Origin: Cercophora sp. LCS_1
Lineage: Eukaryota; Ascomycota; Sordariomycetes; Sordariales; Lasiosphaeriaceae
DNA: 64,000 bases
Direction of reading: 5' to 3'
NCBI GenBank assembly: GCA_036250225.1
Contig: JAPZLL010000001.1
Location: 620,001 to 684,000 of the forward strand
Of the stretch, positions 9,856-19,882 are shown piece by piece. Made by a program: the position numbers and the translations under genes. The notes under the pieces are model-generated. The model saw only the letters and a list, made by a program, of their open reading frames with translations, had not been told where the DNA came from and searched no databases. How positions within the stretch are numbered: the first letter of the stretch is position 1; each line of letters opens with the position of its first letter.

Positions 9856-10902
9856 CACGCCGGCTTGCTGTTTGCGCCGGCAACAAAGAGGGAGTTGTGT
9901 CTTTGCAGCGCCGGGGAGCAGGGAACAGTGCTCCGCGGTGAAGATGGGTGCGCGCGTGGAGTTCAGGTGGCAAGTGGCTTCACCACATTTCTTTGATCAA
10001 AGGAAGCGCAGCGAGCTGGAACAAAAATTTGGAATTTCCAAGTTGCCTTCTTGAAGGGCCGCTAGCGACAACCAAACGGCAGGAACGGGGGTGAACACAT
10101 CCGACGAAACTACTTTCCCTTCTGTGGGATACAGCGATATTAAACACAACATGGAGCGAGGGGATGCAGTGCGGCTCTTCCTTTCGAAACGCCACCGAGC
10201 AACATGAAAGCGCGCAGCCGCCTGCCCAACCCAAAATAAGATGCCACCACACACCAACACCCTGTGTGGTCGTTTGCCAATGAGGCCGATGTGCTGGGTG
10301 CTAGCATCTGGTCCTCTTGCCACCTTGTGACGGGAAAGCTCCTCGGATTTTGCTCTGCTGCCGCCCAAACCCCGACAGTGGAGACATTCATCCAAGTGAA
10401 TGATGTGATGTGATGAGTGGCAGCTACCTATCCCCAGATTCCATTCGTGGTCTCGGAGGGATCATGGGGGCACAGCATGGGGCCAGCACACCATTCAAGA
10501 ATGGCCTCTGTTCTGCTGGTAAGCTAGTATGGTTATCCGTGAAATCAATGCAGACATCTTATTGTCTGTGATTGTGTCCAGTGATGCAATCATCTCCGCG
10601 TTCCTTGAAGAAGGTTCCGAGCCGTTGGATTCATCTCCACACCCCAATCTTTCTCTCTCTCTCTCTTTCTCTCTGCCGAGCAGCCAAGCAGCCAAGCAGC
10701 CAAGCTCACGCCGACGCCGCCGAGATGGGAGCTAGAACACGGGAGTTTCCAGCGGGTCGCGTCAGGGGTCCATTCTTTTCGAAAATTCGCAGTGCGGTCA
10801 TCGAGTTCGACATTTCGGTCACTCCTTATCACCCCGCTCACCGCAACACAACGAAGAGAGAGTTGCGCCCTGGTACCAAGACCCAGAATGACTTGCACAT
10901 GA
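9856..10902. promoter_or_regulatory. Divergent promoter region of the RING gene and MIP1
   Basis: About 1.05 kb with no supported gene. Near MIP1 it has a CT-rich tract (10648-10674) followed by three exact copies of CAGCCAAG (10681-10704). CT-rich tracts near fungal transcription starts are common; a regulatory role here is inference. Confidence 0.45.
10648..10704 (+). repeat. CT microsatellite plus (CAGCCAAG)3
   Basis: A pyrimidine tract of mostly CT dinucleotides is followed, after a few bases, by three perfect 8-bp repeats at 10681-10704. It lies about 200 bp upstream of the MIP1 start. Confidence 0.85.
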
Positions 10903-13900
10903 ATGGCGGTTGCCAGTAGAATGCTGCACTCGATCCGCAGCTGTGCGGCGACAAGTGGCCCGGTCGCAACGCCCTCATTTGTTCGCATTGCACGACACCG
11001 CGCTGCCTATCGTCCCCTCTTCCGCCGAGCGCCACATTCGCGATGGAAATCTCTCCTCGTCGAATCCGAGGCTCGCTTCAACGAGATTCAAGTCCAGCAG
11101 TTGAGCCACCATCTCTACCGCCAGATATTTCCCACTCGCATCAACCCTCCTCCCACGCCAGAGCTCGTCAAGCTTGCCAAAGACCACCTCCGCCGCCATG
11201 ACCTCGAAGGCAAAACCACCGACAACTCGGCCCCTGTCGCCTTCGACCTCCCACCACTCGCCGGGCAAACACTCGACGAACACTTCCACAAGCTGGGTGT
11301 CGATGCGGGGGAGCCTTTCCTAACCCACGCCAAAGATTTTGCGCGCGCAAGCCTCCCACAAAAGCCGAGAACATGGGTGCACCGCAGTGGATGGACTAAA
11401 TATGGTCCTGGTGGAGTCGTCGTAGAGGGGATTGCTCCAGAGGGAAACATGCTCGCGTTTGATACCGAGGTGATGTGGAAGGAGAGCCCCTTTGCAGTCA
11501 TGGCCTGTGCCGCTACCCCGGATGCATGGTATGTGTGGCTGTCGCCTTGGCTGCTGGGAGAGACAGAGAATATGCGCCAACTCATTCCACTCGGAGACCC
11601 GAACGAGGAGAGAGTCATAGTTGGACACAACGTCGGTTACGATAGGGCAAGGATTATGGAGGAGTACGATCTCAAGCAGACTCGAAACGCATTTCTCGAC
11701 ACAATGTCTTTGCACGTTGCCGTCAACGGTATGTGCTCGCAACAGCGACCGACGTGGATGAGACACAAAAAGAATAGGGAGCTGCGTGACAAGATATCCA
11801 AAGAGACAAGCGACATGGACCTGGCCGAGTTGCTGAGCAGTAGTGCGAACAACGAAGAGGAAGAGTTATGGGTTGAGAGAAGCTCCATCAACTCACTGCG
11901 CGATGTGGCCAAATTTCATCTGAACATATCAATGGACAAGGAGATCCGAGATTCATTTGGCGAGCTCGATCGCAAAGGAATTCTGGATAAGCTGGATGAG
12001 CTCTTAACATACTGCGCGGCCGATGTCGCAGTCACGCATCGAGTCTTCCAGATTGTATTTCCCAATTTCCTTCGCGTCTGTCCGCATCCCGTCAGCTTTG
12101 CTGCTCTTCGGCATCTCGCATCCGTCATCCTCCCTGTCAACAAGTCTTGGGACTCGTATGTTGCGAACTCTGAGGCTACCTATCACAAACTCTCGGACGC
12201 CGTCCAGGAACGGCTGGTATCGCTCGCCCAGAAGGCACTCGAAATCAAAGATGATGCCGGCAAGTGGGGCAATGACCCCTGGATGCAACAACTAGACTGG
12301 TCTGGACAGGAAATCAAGATGGTAAAGGGCAAGCGGAAGAACGATCCACCGCGACCAGCGGCGAGGCAGAAGATGCCAGGCATGCCAAAATGGTACAAAG
12401 ATCTTTTCCCGAAGGCCAATTCGCCCATCAACCTCTCCGTTCGCACGAGGATAGCGCCTCTCCTTCTTCGGCTATCATGGGATGGCCACCCCCTATTCTG
12501 GTCTGATGAGTACGGCTGGACGTTCAGAGTACCTCGGGCGCAAACAGAGAAATACACCGCGAAGCAAATGTCGCCCTGCGAGTTCAAGAACGAGTCTGAC
12601 GCTGTGCTGAACTCGGACACTGCTCACGTATACTTTAAGCTCCCGCACAAGGACGGACCAACCGCGCGCTGCGCAAGTCCTATGGCAAAGGGCTATCTCT
12701 CCTACTTTGAAAACGGAACCCTTTCATCTGAATATCCCTACGCGCGGGAGGCCCTCGAAATGAACGCCTCATGCTCCTATTGGATCAGCGCGCGCGATAG
12801 AATCATGTCTCAACTCGTCATTTACGAGAATGACCTTCCCTCCACCCCGAAGGAGGCTGGTCCAGATCATCCCACAGCTGGCTTTATCCTCCCTCAAGTC
12901 ATCCCCATGGGTACCGTCACCCGACGCGCCGTCGAGAACACGTGGCTCACAGCCTCTAACGCAAAGAAGAACCGCGTTGGTTCTGAGCTGAAGGCCATGG
13001 TTCGAGCCCCACCAGGCTACGTCTTTGTCGGTGCAGATGTCGATTCCGAGGAACTTTGGATCGCCTCTGTCGTCGGCGACGCCACGTTCCGTTTACACGG
13101 CGGCAACGCAATTGGCTTCATGACACTCGAAGGAACCAAAGCTGCTGGCACCGACCTCCACAGCCGGACAGCTTCCATTCTCGGCATCACGCGCAACGAT
13201 GCCAAAGTGTTCAACTATGGTCGTATCTACGGTGCTGGCTTGAAATTCGCCGCCCAGCTCCTCCGCCAGTTTAATCCCTCCCTCAGCGAGAAAGAAACCC
13301 TCGCCATCGCAAGCAAACTTTACTCGACCACCAAAGGCACCAAAACCAATCGCAAAGCCCTCTATAAGCGGGGCTTCTGGCGTGGTGGCACCGAGTCCTT
13401 TGTCTTCAACAAGCTTGAAGAATTCGCCGAGCAGGAGCGCCCACGCACCCCCGTTCTCGGCGCGGGCATTACTGAAGCGCTGATGGGACGCTTTATCTCC
13501 AAGGGCGGCTACCTCACATCCCGCATCAACTGGGCCATTCAGTCCTCGGGCGTCGACTATCTCCACCTCCTCATCGTAGCCATGGACTTCCTCGTCCGTC
13601 GCTTCAACATCGACGCCCGTCTGGCCATCACCGTGCACGATGAGATCCGATATCTCGTCGAGGAACACGATAAATACCGCGCCGCCATGGCGCTACAAAT
13701 CGCAAACCTCTGGACGCGAGCCATGTTTGCTCAGCAGGTGGGCATCGACGACCTGCCCCAGAGCGTCGCCTTCTTTTCGGCAGTAGATATCGACACTGTC
13801 CTGCGAAAGGAGGTCGACATGGACTGCATCACGCCTAGTAACCCTGTTGCCATCCCGCCAGGGGAGAGTATCGATATCGTCGCCCTTCTGGGAGAAAAGG

Positions 13901-14337
13901 GTGACAAAGCAAGGCTAGATCCCGCTATCATCCCAGAGGGCAAAGGATGCTCTGATCTAGACATGATCCAGTATACCCCGCGTAAATCTGTTATGCAGGA
14001 GTTGATGGAGCAGGAAGGGCGCACGACCGAGGAGGAGATGCGTTTCATCAGGGCGCAGATTGTAGGCGACGAAGCTGGCCTGAGGGAAATCATGAAAGAG
14101 ACCAAGCCGAAGCCTGCAAGGTCAGGGGCCGGTGGGGGCGGGAGACCGAAGAAAGTGCTGCCGTACTTTTCGTCGCCGAAACTGTTGCCTACGCAAAGAG
14201 AGCCAGTGATGCTTGCTGATGCGATGGGCGTCAACTCTAGGTTCAGGGGCGGGACGGTTGGGTTCGAAAAAGGAAAATGGGAGGGTGGTTACGGTGGCGC
14301 AAGAACGGGAGGGTGGGTCAAAACGAGTCGTTTATGA
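10903..14337 (+). CDS. MIP1: Mitochondrial DNA polymerase gamma, 1144 residues
   Basis: Replicates and repairs mitochondrial DNA. All family A polymerase and proofreading motifs are present in order: Exo I with FDTE (about residue 187), Exo II VGHNVGYDRAR (about 240), Exo III YCAADVAVTH (about 370), Pol A GADVDSEEL (about 710), Pol B RNDAKVFNYGRIYGAG (about 765) and Pol C TVHDEI (about 910). The Arg-rich, acid-poor N-terminus looks like a mitochondrial targeting sequence. About 200 residues follow Pol C, consistent with the C-terminal extension known in fungal enzymes. Single exon. Two in-frame starts are possible: ATG 10903 has a weak context (T at -3), while ATG 10921 (Met7) has A at -3. 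A six-codon upstream frame from ATG 10899 ends at 10919, just before the second ATG. Either start keeps the presequence. Confidence 0.97.
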   Translation: MAVASRMLHSIRSCAATSGPVATPSFVRIARHRAAYRPLFRRAPHSRWKSLLVESEARFNEIQVQQLSHHLYRQIFPTRINPPPTPELVKLAKDHLRRHDLEGKTTDNSAPVAFDLPPLAGQTLDEHFHKLGVDAGEPFLTHAKDFARASLPQKPRTWVHRSGWTKYGPGGVVVEGIAPEGNMLAFDTEVMWKESPFAVMACAATPDAWYVWLSPWLLGETENMRQLIPLGDPNEERVIVGHNVGYDRARIMEEYDLKQTRNAFLDTMSLHVAVNGMCSQQRPTWMRHKKNRELRDKISKETSDMDLAELLSSSANNEEEELWVERSSINSLRDVAKFHLNISMDKEIRDSFGELDRKGILDKLDELLTYCAADVAVTHRVFQIVFPNFLRVCPHPVSFAALRHLASVILPVNKSWDSYVANSEATYHKLSDAVQERLVSLAQKALEIKDDAGKWGNDPWMQQLDWSGQEIKMVKGKRKNDPPRPAARQKMPGMPKWYKDLFPKANSPINLSVRTRIAPLLLRLSWDGHPLFWSDEYGWTFRVPRAQTEKYTAKQMSPCEFKNESDAVLNSDTAHVYFKLPHKDGPTARCASPMAKGYLSYFENGTLSSEYPYAREALEMNASCSYWISARDRIMSQLVIYENDLPSTPKEAGPDHPTAGFILPQVIPMGTVTRRAVENTWLTASNAKKNRVGSELKAMVRAPPGYVFVGADVDSEELWIASVVGDATFRLHGGNAIGFMTLEGTKAAGTDLHSRTASILGITRNDAKVFNYGRIYGAGLKFAAQLLRQFNPSLSEKETLAIASKLYSTTKGTKTNRKALYKRGFWRGGTESFVFNKLEEFAEQERPRTPVLGAGITEALMGRFISKGGYLTSRINWAIQSSGVDYLHLLIVAMDFLVRRFNIDARLAITVHDEIRYLVEEHDKYRAAMALQIANLWTRAMFAQQVGIDDLPQSVAFFSAVDIDTVLRKEVDMDCITPSNPVAIPPGESIDIVALLGEKGDKARLDPAIIPEGKGCSDLDMIQYTPRKSVMQELMEQEGRTTEEEMRFIRAQIVGDEAGLREIMKETKPKPARSGAGGGGRPKKVLPYFSSPKLLPTQREPVMLADAMGVNSRFRGGTVGFEKGKWEGGYGGARTGGWVKTSRL

Positions 14338-15011
14338 TTTCATTCCATTCGACATTACCTCACTAGGGTTTGCAAACCCTTTCCTCATTCTTCTTAGGTT
14401 CTTGTATGATGCTTCGGTGTGTATATGTGTATATATAGGGTTGTGTTATAGGTGTTGGGCTGGAAGGGCAGGGTGTACAAAAGTCGGTGGGATCCAGTTA
14501 TTGGGAGTCAGGTCACGTATTGATGGGTGTGAACTGGGTAGGTAGGTAGGTGTGACTTTGATACCAGCGTTGGAGGGTTGTTGAGTGTGTGACCATGTTG
14601 AGCCTAATTGGACGAGTTCAATGCGTATTTTTATGACATTTTTTGTTGAGTTTGTGACAGGATTGGTGACCATTCGCCTCTTTGTTGTGTTGTGGTTAAG
14701 GAAGGATTTGAATTTGGTCTGGGATGGTTCCGTAACAGGATACAAATAGGATGTGTAGAAGATACATTGAAGATGCAGAATAATAGTAAGCTATCTGTAA
14801 ACGGGGGAAAACCGAACTACTTCGACGATATCAATGACGGACTACACGTCAATTCATCAGGACCACATCGAAACTCGACAAATCCAGGTTCAAACACAGC
14901 ACAACACCAACCATCACACCCATGGAGAAACGAGACTGCGAAGAATCGCACACTTCAATTCAAATCTCTATCACTTGGTATCATTGCCCCCAAAACTCGC
15001 AAACACGACAA
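14338..15011. other. Intergenic between convergent genes
   Basis: 3' flanks of MIP1 and the calponin gene. It contains a perfect 16-bp palindrome at 14365-14380 just after the MIP1 stop. Otherwise AT-richer sequence with no supported gene. Confidence 0.5.
14365..14380. other. Perfect 16-bp palindrome 3' of MIP1
   Basis: AGGGTTTGCAAACCCT equals its own reverse complement. It starts 28 bases after the MIP1 stop codon. It could be a protein-binding site or part of a 3'-UTR structure; function unknown. Confidence 0.6.
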
Positions 15012-17244
15012 TCACCTAGGCTGCCCTGGCAAAGGCCTGGGTCCTACAATCTGCCTCCGTCCAGCTCCAATGCCCGTCCCAACCTTGTTCTGGCTATCAC
15101 CGCCCGTATAGCCTGACCACTGGCTAACATCCCACTTTCCACCAACGCCGCCGCCAATACCATCCACACCATCGCCAGATCGAACGGCCTTAGCAGTCTC
15201 TTTTTGCGCCTCTTCCCACTCGCGTTGGCGTTGGCGCTCCATCTCCATCTCCCGCTCGAGCAAGGATTTGGATGCCCATCCGCCAGCCTTGGCCTGCTTC
15301 TGAGCGGCTGCGCGACGGCGGTCTTCCGCGTCACGCTCCTCGACAGCGTCTGAGGCACACAGCTCGCGCGCATAGGTTGATGGGGGCGGTGCTTGTTGGG
15401 GCGCCGGGTTGGACGCGAGGTAGCGGTCTGTACGGGAGAATTTGGGGCTCGTCTGTTGTGGTTGGGGACGAGGAGGTAAAGGAGATGGCGCGCGTTGAGG
15501 TTGGTATTGTTGCGGTGGCGGAGGTTGTTGTTGATACTGAGGCTTGGGCTGTGGTTGCGCTGGAGGTGTGTTGGCATAAGCTGTGGGGTCTGGAAGGGGT
15601 CGGGAGCCGGTGTGATGTTTCCGGACTGGTACAGCTGGCGGTCCATCACCGCCTGTGCGCTGGGCCTTAATCTTCGCCGGCGGGATCGCTGCCATTGTGG
15701 GGTCGGGAAGGGGGCGTGGGGAGCGAGGCCCTGCTGCCAATGCAGCAGCAGCGGCTTGGGCAGCCGCCTCATCATCACCTCGTGGGGTGGGGCTGCGAAG
15801 ATAGTTGCTGTCATCGCGGACGCTCCACGAGTCTTGTCGACTCACCGGCCGCGCTGGTCGGCTGCGTGATCGAGCGCGAGACTTGCTGTCTTCTTCTCGA
15901 CCCCGCCCATCGCCGGTCCGGTGAGAGCGTTGCTGGCGCTCCCGTTCGTATTCGGCTTCCCGTTGGCGGGCTTTCTCTAGCTCTTTTTCAAGCTCTTTAA
16001 TACGGCTGCTGTACCCTCCTGTATCTTGAGGCTCTTGTTCGGCCTGGTATTGGCTGAGAAACTGGCCACGCAACCGAGCGTCGCTTTTGCCCCTAGATCG
16101 CTGACGCTCGTCACGCAACTGGGCCTCGGCCTCTTCCTCTTCTCTCCGCCTCTTCTCCTCAGTGAGCTTCCATTGGCGCTCTTCCTCCTCCCATTTCCGT
16201 TTCTCCTCCTCAGCTTTGCGCTTCTCTTCTTCCCGGAGCCGCCGGGTCTCTTCCTCCCACCTACGTTCTTCCTCGAGTCGGGCTCGTTCCTCCTCGGCCT
16301 CCTGCTCTGCCTTCCGCCGACGATCCTCCTCTTCCTTCTCTAGCCGTTGGCGCTCTGCCTCAGCCTCTTGCTCCTTTCGCCTCCGCTCTTTCTCGGCCAT
16401 ATTTGGGACATACGGGCCAGCGCTGGTAATCTGCCGACGACCTCCGAACGCAATGCCAAGGTTTCCCTGGCTGGCGCCTCCCATATACCCATACTGCGCA
16501 ATGTTCCAAGCCGGCGCCGTCGCACCCTCGTGCTCTCTTCTGCTCCAACTACTAACACTCACAGGCGAAGTCGAGCCGTTTTGAGCGGTTGGGGACTTGG
16601 TAGGGCTCCACCGACCTGAACCCGAGTCACCCGTCTTGGAAGGTGCTAGAGCGGGTGCCTTTCCATACACAGATGAAGCATTGCTGGCGCTGGAGGTGCC
16701 ACGGCCACGAAGCCCTGTTGGAGTCAGGGCCCCTGTCGGCTGTGGGCTCATGACGTTGCGGCCAGTTCGGGGCCCTATTGACGTCGGGAATGCGGAAGGG
16801 TTTACAGTATTCGCTGCGCGGCTAAAGGCCCCTAGGCATTGAAGAACCTGGGCGGGGTCTTTTTGCTCGTATAGATCGACAGTTAGGAACATATCGTGCT
16901 GCTGAAGATTAAGAGGCGGAGCCTGGCATGCGCGCAGAAAGTGTGAGATATTCTCCATCTGAACGAAGGGCATAGCGGACTGCTTGAACTTCACGCCGGG
17001 CGGGCCGACTGCAAGGTTGACGAGCCTGGAGGAGATGTTAGCAGGCAACCGAGAGATTGCTAGGAGAGCTTCCATACTTGCACAATGCCACGCCGTCACG
17101 GAGTCCCTCTAGTAGATCCCCTGACGGCAAACGATCGCCCAGAATGTTCTCGATCCATGACTTGGCCTCGTTGGCAGCGGCGGGAGTGTATTTGTCCAGG
17201 CGCAACTTGCGCAAGTCCTTGTCTAAGGACGAAACAGATGCCAT
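15012..17244 (-). CDS. Calponin/transgelin-type actin-binding protein with long coiled-coil region, 726 residues
   Basis: Two exons, 17244-17078 and 17025-15012, joined across a 52-bp intron inside the calponin-homology domain (ALCK|LVNL). The CH domain covers about residues 1-140, with MENISHFLRAC and LYEQKDPAQVLQCLGA typical of the transgelin/SM22 type. A calponin-like repeat follows (MGGASQGNLG then GGRRQI, about residue 240), then a highly charged Glu/Arg coiled coil (about 260-390), a Ser/Arg segment, and a Pro/Gln-rich tail. The last residues repeat the GRRQI motif (GAGRRQIVGPRPLP). Yeast Scp1 and fission yeast Stg1 are short relatives that bundle actin; the long tail is usual in filamentous fungi. 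The start at 17244 has an excellent context (TTCACCATGG). Confidence 0.88.
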
Positions 17245-17976
17245 GGTGAATACGAGGGTGCCAGATGAGTCGATAGCTTCACCTGGCTGGGTCTCGGGGA
17301 GCAACGTGGTTTTGGCGCTGTCTTCGGGTCGGGGTCCAAGGCATGCGCTGACGCAGCGATCCGCGCGGATTTGCGAGTCTGTCGCCTAGGATCGCCGAGA
17401 CGACGCCAGTAATGTTTACCTAGGGGCTTGTGAAGATGGCGGATTCGTGTCACTTGTCCGACGCTTCCTGGCTGTTGCGCTGGTGGTATCCCGTGATTTT
17501 TTTTGGGGTGTCGTCAATTTTCGTTGTTCATGGATTTGTTGATTTGGCCATGCATTCTCCGTCGTCACTCCCACATTCCGCCCACCATTGACATGCGCAA
17601 TGCCCCGCCTTGTTGACTAACATTGCGATGGCTGAGCCACATTTAACGCGGAGGCTGGCGGAGGTGGCTGGTGAAGCGGGTCCATCCGGGCCGCGACAGG
17701 GGTAAGTAAGGATCGGTACGTCACTCACCCGGCCGAAAAACCCAAAGCTCATCATCAATTGCTCCATCGACGCCATCTTATTCACCGACGTCATTTCACC
17801 GGCGTAGCTCAAGTACCTGCTCAGGTACCGTTTTATTTTCTCCGCAACACATTTTCAACCCAATGGGAGTTCAATTCGCGATATAAGACAACTCAACGGC
17901 TTAATTAGTTTCGTAGCCAGAGGGAGGCTGAGGCTCTTACACTTACATTCAAACTTCGACTTAATCATACCCGAAA
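17245..17976. promoter_or_regulatory. Divergent promoter region, calponin gene and NDUFAF2
   Basis: 732 bp between the two start codons. It has homopolymer T/A runs (near 17500) but I see no gene, repeat or clear binding site. Confidence 0.4.
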
Positions 17977-18685
17977 ATGCCACCTCCACCGATATCCTCT
18001 CTCCTCCGCACATGGTACAAATGGAAAATGCTTCGTCTGCCATGGCGACGCAAATTCCTCGTTGGTGCGTTTCTATTCCTTTTTCTCAGTTATCAACAAC
18101 GACTAAACAACCGCAGGCTCCGACCTACAAGGCAACACTTTTTGGGAGTTTCGTGTGTCTAATGATCCCGGATTTGATGGTCGCTGGAGACGTATAGTAC
18201 ATTACCCCCGCAAAACACATCACGGCGACGTCAAAGTCTCGCCGGCATGGCACCAATGGCTGCGCAATACCCGCAAGGACCCGCCAACACTCGAGGAGCA
18301 AGAGGCCGACGTAATACGACAAGAGAGAATGAAGATGCTAGCAGCTGAAGCCGATGCCAGGTGGGAAACCAAGGGGAGGTTGGTTGGTTCACCTGCGGGT
18401 GCGCCAGGGCAACCGATGGGTCAACCCGTACCTGTTTTGGGCACGGGTATAGCAGAGGGGACTGGCTCAGATGAGCTGAGCGGGCGGGTACCGAAAGAAG
18501 AACCCGCGAAAAGTGATGAAGTGAAGGACGCAAAAGGGTCAAGGGAGGAAACGTGGCGTAAAATGAGGGATGAGGAGGAGGGTGTGTTAAAAGGGAAAGG
18601 TCCTTGGAAACAGGCCGCGCCGAGCGGTCCCGGCGAGACCTGGCAGCCCAAGGCATGGCAGTCGGGTGAGGCCAAAAAGAGGTGA
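17977..18685 (+). CDS. NDUFAF2: Complex I assembly factor NDUFAF2 (B17.2-like/mimitin), 218 residues
   Basis: Two exons, 17977-18064 and 18117-18685, with a 52-bp intron carrying a GACTAAAC branch site. The join creates VGSDLQGNTFWEF, the conserved segment of the NDUFA12/NDUFAF2 family, followed by DPGFDGRWRRIVHY and VKVSPAWHQWLRNTRKDPPT. Family knowledge: this paralogue of the NDUFA12 subunit helps the late assembly of mitochondrial NADH:ubiquinone oxidoreductase and is replaced by NDUFA12. I prefer NDUFAF2 to NDUFA12 because of the DLQGN motif and the long charged C-terminal extension (about residues 100-218, rich in Glu, Lys, Gly and Pro). A hydrophilic tail of this kind is not needed for the core fold. 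It converges on the L12 gene, with 213 bp between the stops. Confidence 0.87.
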
Positions 18686-18898
18686 GATGGATCAATGTAT
18701 ACCCTGTTGACCACACCCTGTACAGTAGCTATGGTCATTGCCAATTATCCATGTACCCATTAAGAGAGCTGGTATATTCCAAGTGTAGGTGTTGTTACAT
18801 GGCTCCCTGCCCGCTCCTTTTGTACATACGGCAAGCTACTCCTTCATAATCGTAACAGGTCAATACCCCGCCGTTTAACCGTTCCCTTTCCCGATCTG

Positions 18899-19498
18899 TT
18901 ACTCCATAACTACCGTGGCGCCCAACTCCTTCATGGCCGCAACAATCTTCTCAGCCTCCTCCTTAGGCACCGAATCCTTCATGACTTTGGGCGCGCTCTC
19001 GACGAACTTCTTGGAGTCTACTAGACTCAGGCCAAGCAATTGCTTGACCTCCTTGATGACCTTGGGCTTCGCTGCGGCGTCAAAGGCCGTTAGCTTGATG
19101 GTGAAAAGGGTCTTCTCGGCTGCGGCGGGTGCTTCCTCCTCAGCCTCGACTGGCGCTGCGGCCGGGGCAGCCGCGGGGGCAGCAGCAAAGCCGCCAACCG
19201 GAAGATCGGGAATGTTGAGTCGGGACTTCGAGAGAGAACTATGTTAGCAGAGCCCCGGCAGGAGCTTCAGGCTGGATGAGGTTACCTTGAGGCTTGATAC
19301 GAGATCGGCGGTCTCCAACAGGGTCAATTGGCTGATCTGGTCAACAATGCCGGCAATCTTAGGGTTGACAGCGGCCTCGGTGGAGTTGTATCGTCGCGCA
19401 ATGCGTTGTTGGAGAGAGCTGGAGACGGCACGGGGAGCAGCGGATGCGCGAAGCTGGCGAGCGCAGCACTGAGCTGCGTATCTGCAGGAGACCGACAT
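18899..19498 (-). CDS. MRPL12: Mitochondrial ribosomal protein bL12m, 179 residues
   Basis: Two exons, 19498-19286 and 19225-18899, with a 60-bp intron; the acceptor CGAAG gives the expected junction SSLK|SRLNIPDLPVGG. The N-terminus is rich in Arg, Ser and Ala and looks like a mitochondrial presequence. The dimerisation helices (KIAGIVDQISQLTLLETADL) are followed by the Ala/Pro/Glu hinge and the C-terminal domain with FTIKLTAFDAAAKPKVIKEV and GLSLVDSKKFVESAP, the L7/L12 fold that recruits translation factors to the large subunit. An earlier TAG acceptor would shift the frame and is rejected. Divergent from MDN1 with 384 bp between the starts. Confidence 0.95.
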
Positions 19499-19882
19499 CG
19501 TGATGTGACTGTGTGAACGAGAAGGGAGGGCGGGAAGGCGTAACTTCGGATGAACGACGTCGTGATGCGTGTGCTGGTTTGGCTCTTGGAGTTTTTTTGG
19601 ACCCGTCGTCAAAAAGTCCCCAAATGCCCGGCTTGCTCATTGGCCAATGTCTGGCAGCTGCCAGGAGCAAAATAAATCCGAGCAGCTGGAGACACCTGTG
19701 GAGCGCCGCTATGTCTTGGCTTTGGCCGGTTACCCCTGTCGCCCCAAGCTGCCCGCTGCAACGTCTATCGCGTGCCCCACCTTGAATTGTCGAAAAAAAA
19801 AGTTGGGATTTGGAGAAGACGGGGTCGGTTCGCAACCTTTTTTGTTTGCAAACAGCACTCTTGAGTGCTTCTCGACGGCAAA
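19499..19882. promoter_or_regulatory. Shared promoter of MRPL12 and MDN1
   Basis: A short region between two divergent ribosome-related genes (mitochondrial ribosome and 60S biogenesis). A run of A (about 19793-19802) is present. Co-regulation is inference. Confidence 0.45.
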
